A DNA stretch of 5,781 bases from NCBI GenBank assembly GCA_015494375.1, contig WGBL01000311.1, positions 1 through 5,781 on the forward strand. Reading direction: 5' to 3'. Position 1 is the stretch's first letter, and every line of letters begins with the position of its first letter. Below the pieces are notes generated by a model. That model searched no databases and was not told the origin of the DNA. It saw nothing but the letters and a program-made list of their open reading frames with translations. Below, in pieces: positions 5,760-5,781 of this stretch. The position numbers were made by a program, and so were the translations under genes. Source of the DNA: Hyphomicrobiales bacterium. GTDB lineage: Bacteria > Pseudomonadota > Alphaproteobacteria > Rhizobiales > S144-23.

Positions 5760-5781
5760 CTGTCTCTTATACACATCTGAC
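5760..5781. other. Nextera/Tn5 mosaic-end sequencing adapter (artefact)
   Basis: The terminal bases begin with CTGTCTCTTATACACATCT, the 19-bp Tn5 mosaic end used in Nextera libraries, and continue with GAC as in the read 1 transposase adapter. Its translations give the familiar contaminant peptides MYKRQ (reverse strand) and SLIHI (forward strand). The bases should be removed before annotation. Position 5760 may be either the last genomic C or the first adapter base. Confidence 0.97.

Noticed and set aside
5415..5774. 119-residue reverse-strand protein starting MYKRQ
   Set aside because: Its first residues are translated adapter and the rest is a frame shadow of the truncated Pro-rich gene.
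5760..5781. Tn5-type transposon end
   Set aside because: The 19-bp mosaic end is present but lies exactly at the contig terminus with the adapter continuation GAC, and no transposase is near. A library adapter is the simpler explanation.

Overview
The window reads as one end of a draft contig from a GC-rich alphaproteobacterium. The SfsA and MoaB/CinA-like proteins look most like versions from Hyphomicrobiales (Rhizobiales); this placement is from memory of family sequences, not from a search. The last 22 bases (5760-5781) are not genomic: they match the Nextera/Tn5 mosaic-end adapter. The true sequence therefore stops near 5759.

Layout. Positions 1-299 hold no convincing gene but contain two long imperfect hairpins (70-138 and 177-246) and the start of a 7-bp tandem repeat (274-315). 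A leftward gene (300-1112) encodes a stand-alone MoaB/CinA-type molybdopterin-binding domain, and its stop codon lies inside the 7-bp repeat. An 83-bp divergent intergenic region with a 9-bp inverted repeat separates it from rightward sfsA (1196-1921). A 345-bp gap follows, holding an inverted repeat (1995-2058) and a 16-bp tandem repeat of about six units (2127-2225). The gap leads into a large rightward gene (2267-4795) for a membrane-anchored bifunctional (class A type) penicillin-binding protein. That protein has recognisable GT51 and transpeptidase motifs, a Gly/Asp linker and a basic Lys/Arg/Pro/Ala tail. A convergent leftward gene (4903-5759), cut off by the contig end, encodes a Pro/Ala-rich region, a conserved-looking predominantly beta domain and a C-terminal transmembrane helix.

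The genes do not form one pathway. The PBP builds peptidoglycan. SfsA is a PD-(D/E)XK-fold protein of unsettled role. The MoaB/CinA-like protein belongs to a nucleotide or molybdopterin-binding family. The truncated gene is the most open question, because its missing N-terminus probably holds the domain that defines its function. I see no CRISPR array, rRNA, tRNA, transposase, integrase or clear phage gene. The most unusual DNA is the two short tandem repeats and the hairpin-rich first 250 bases.
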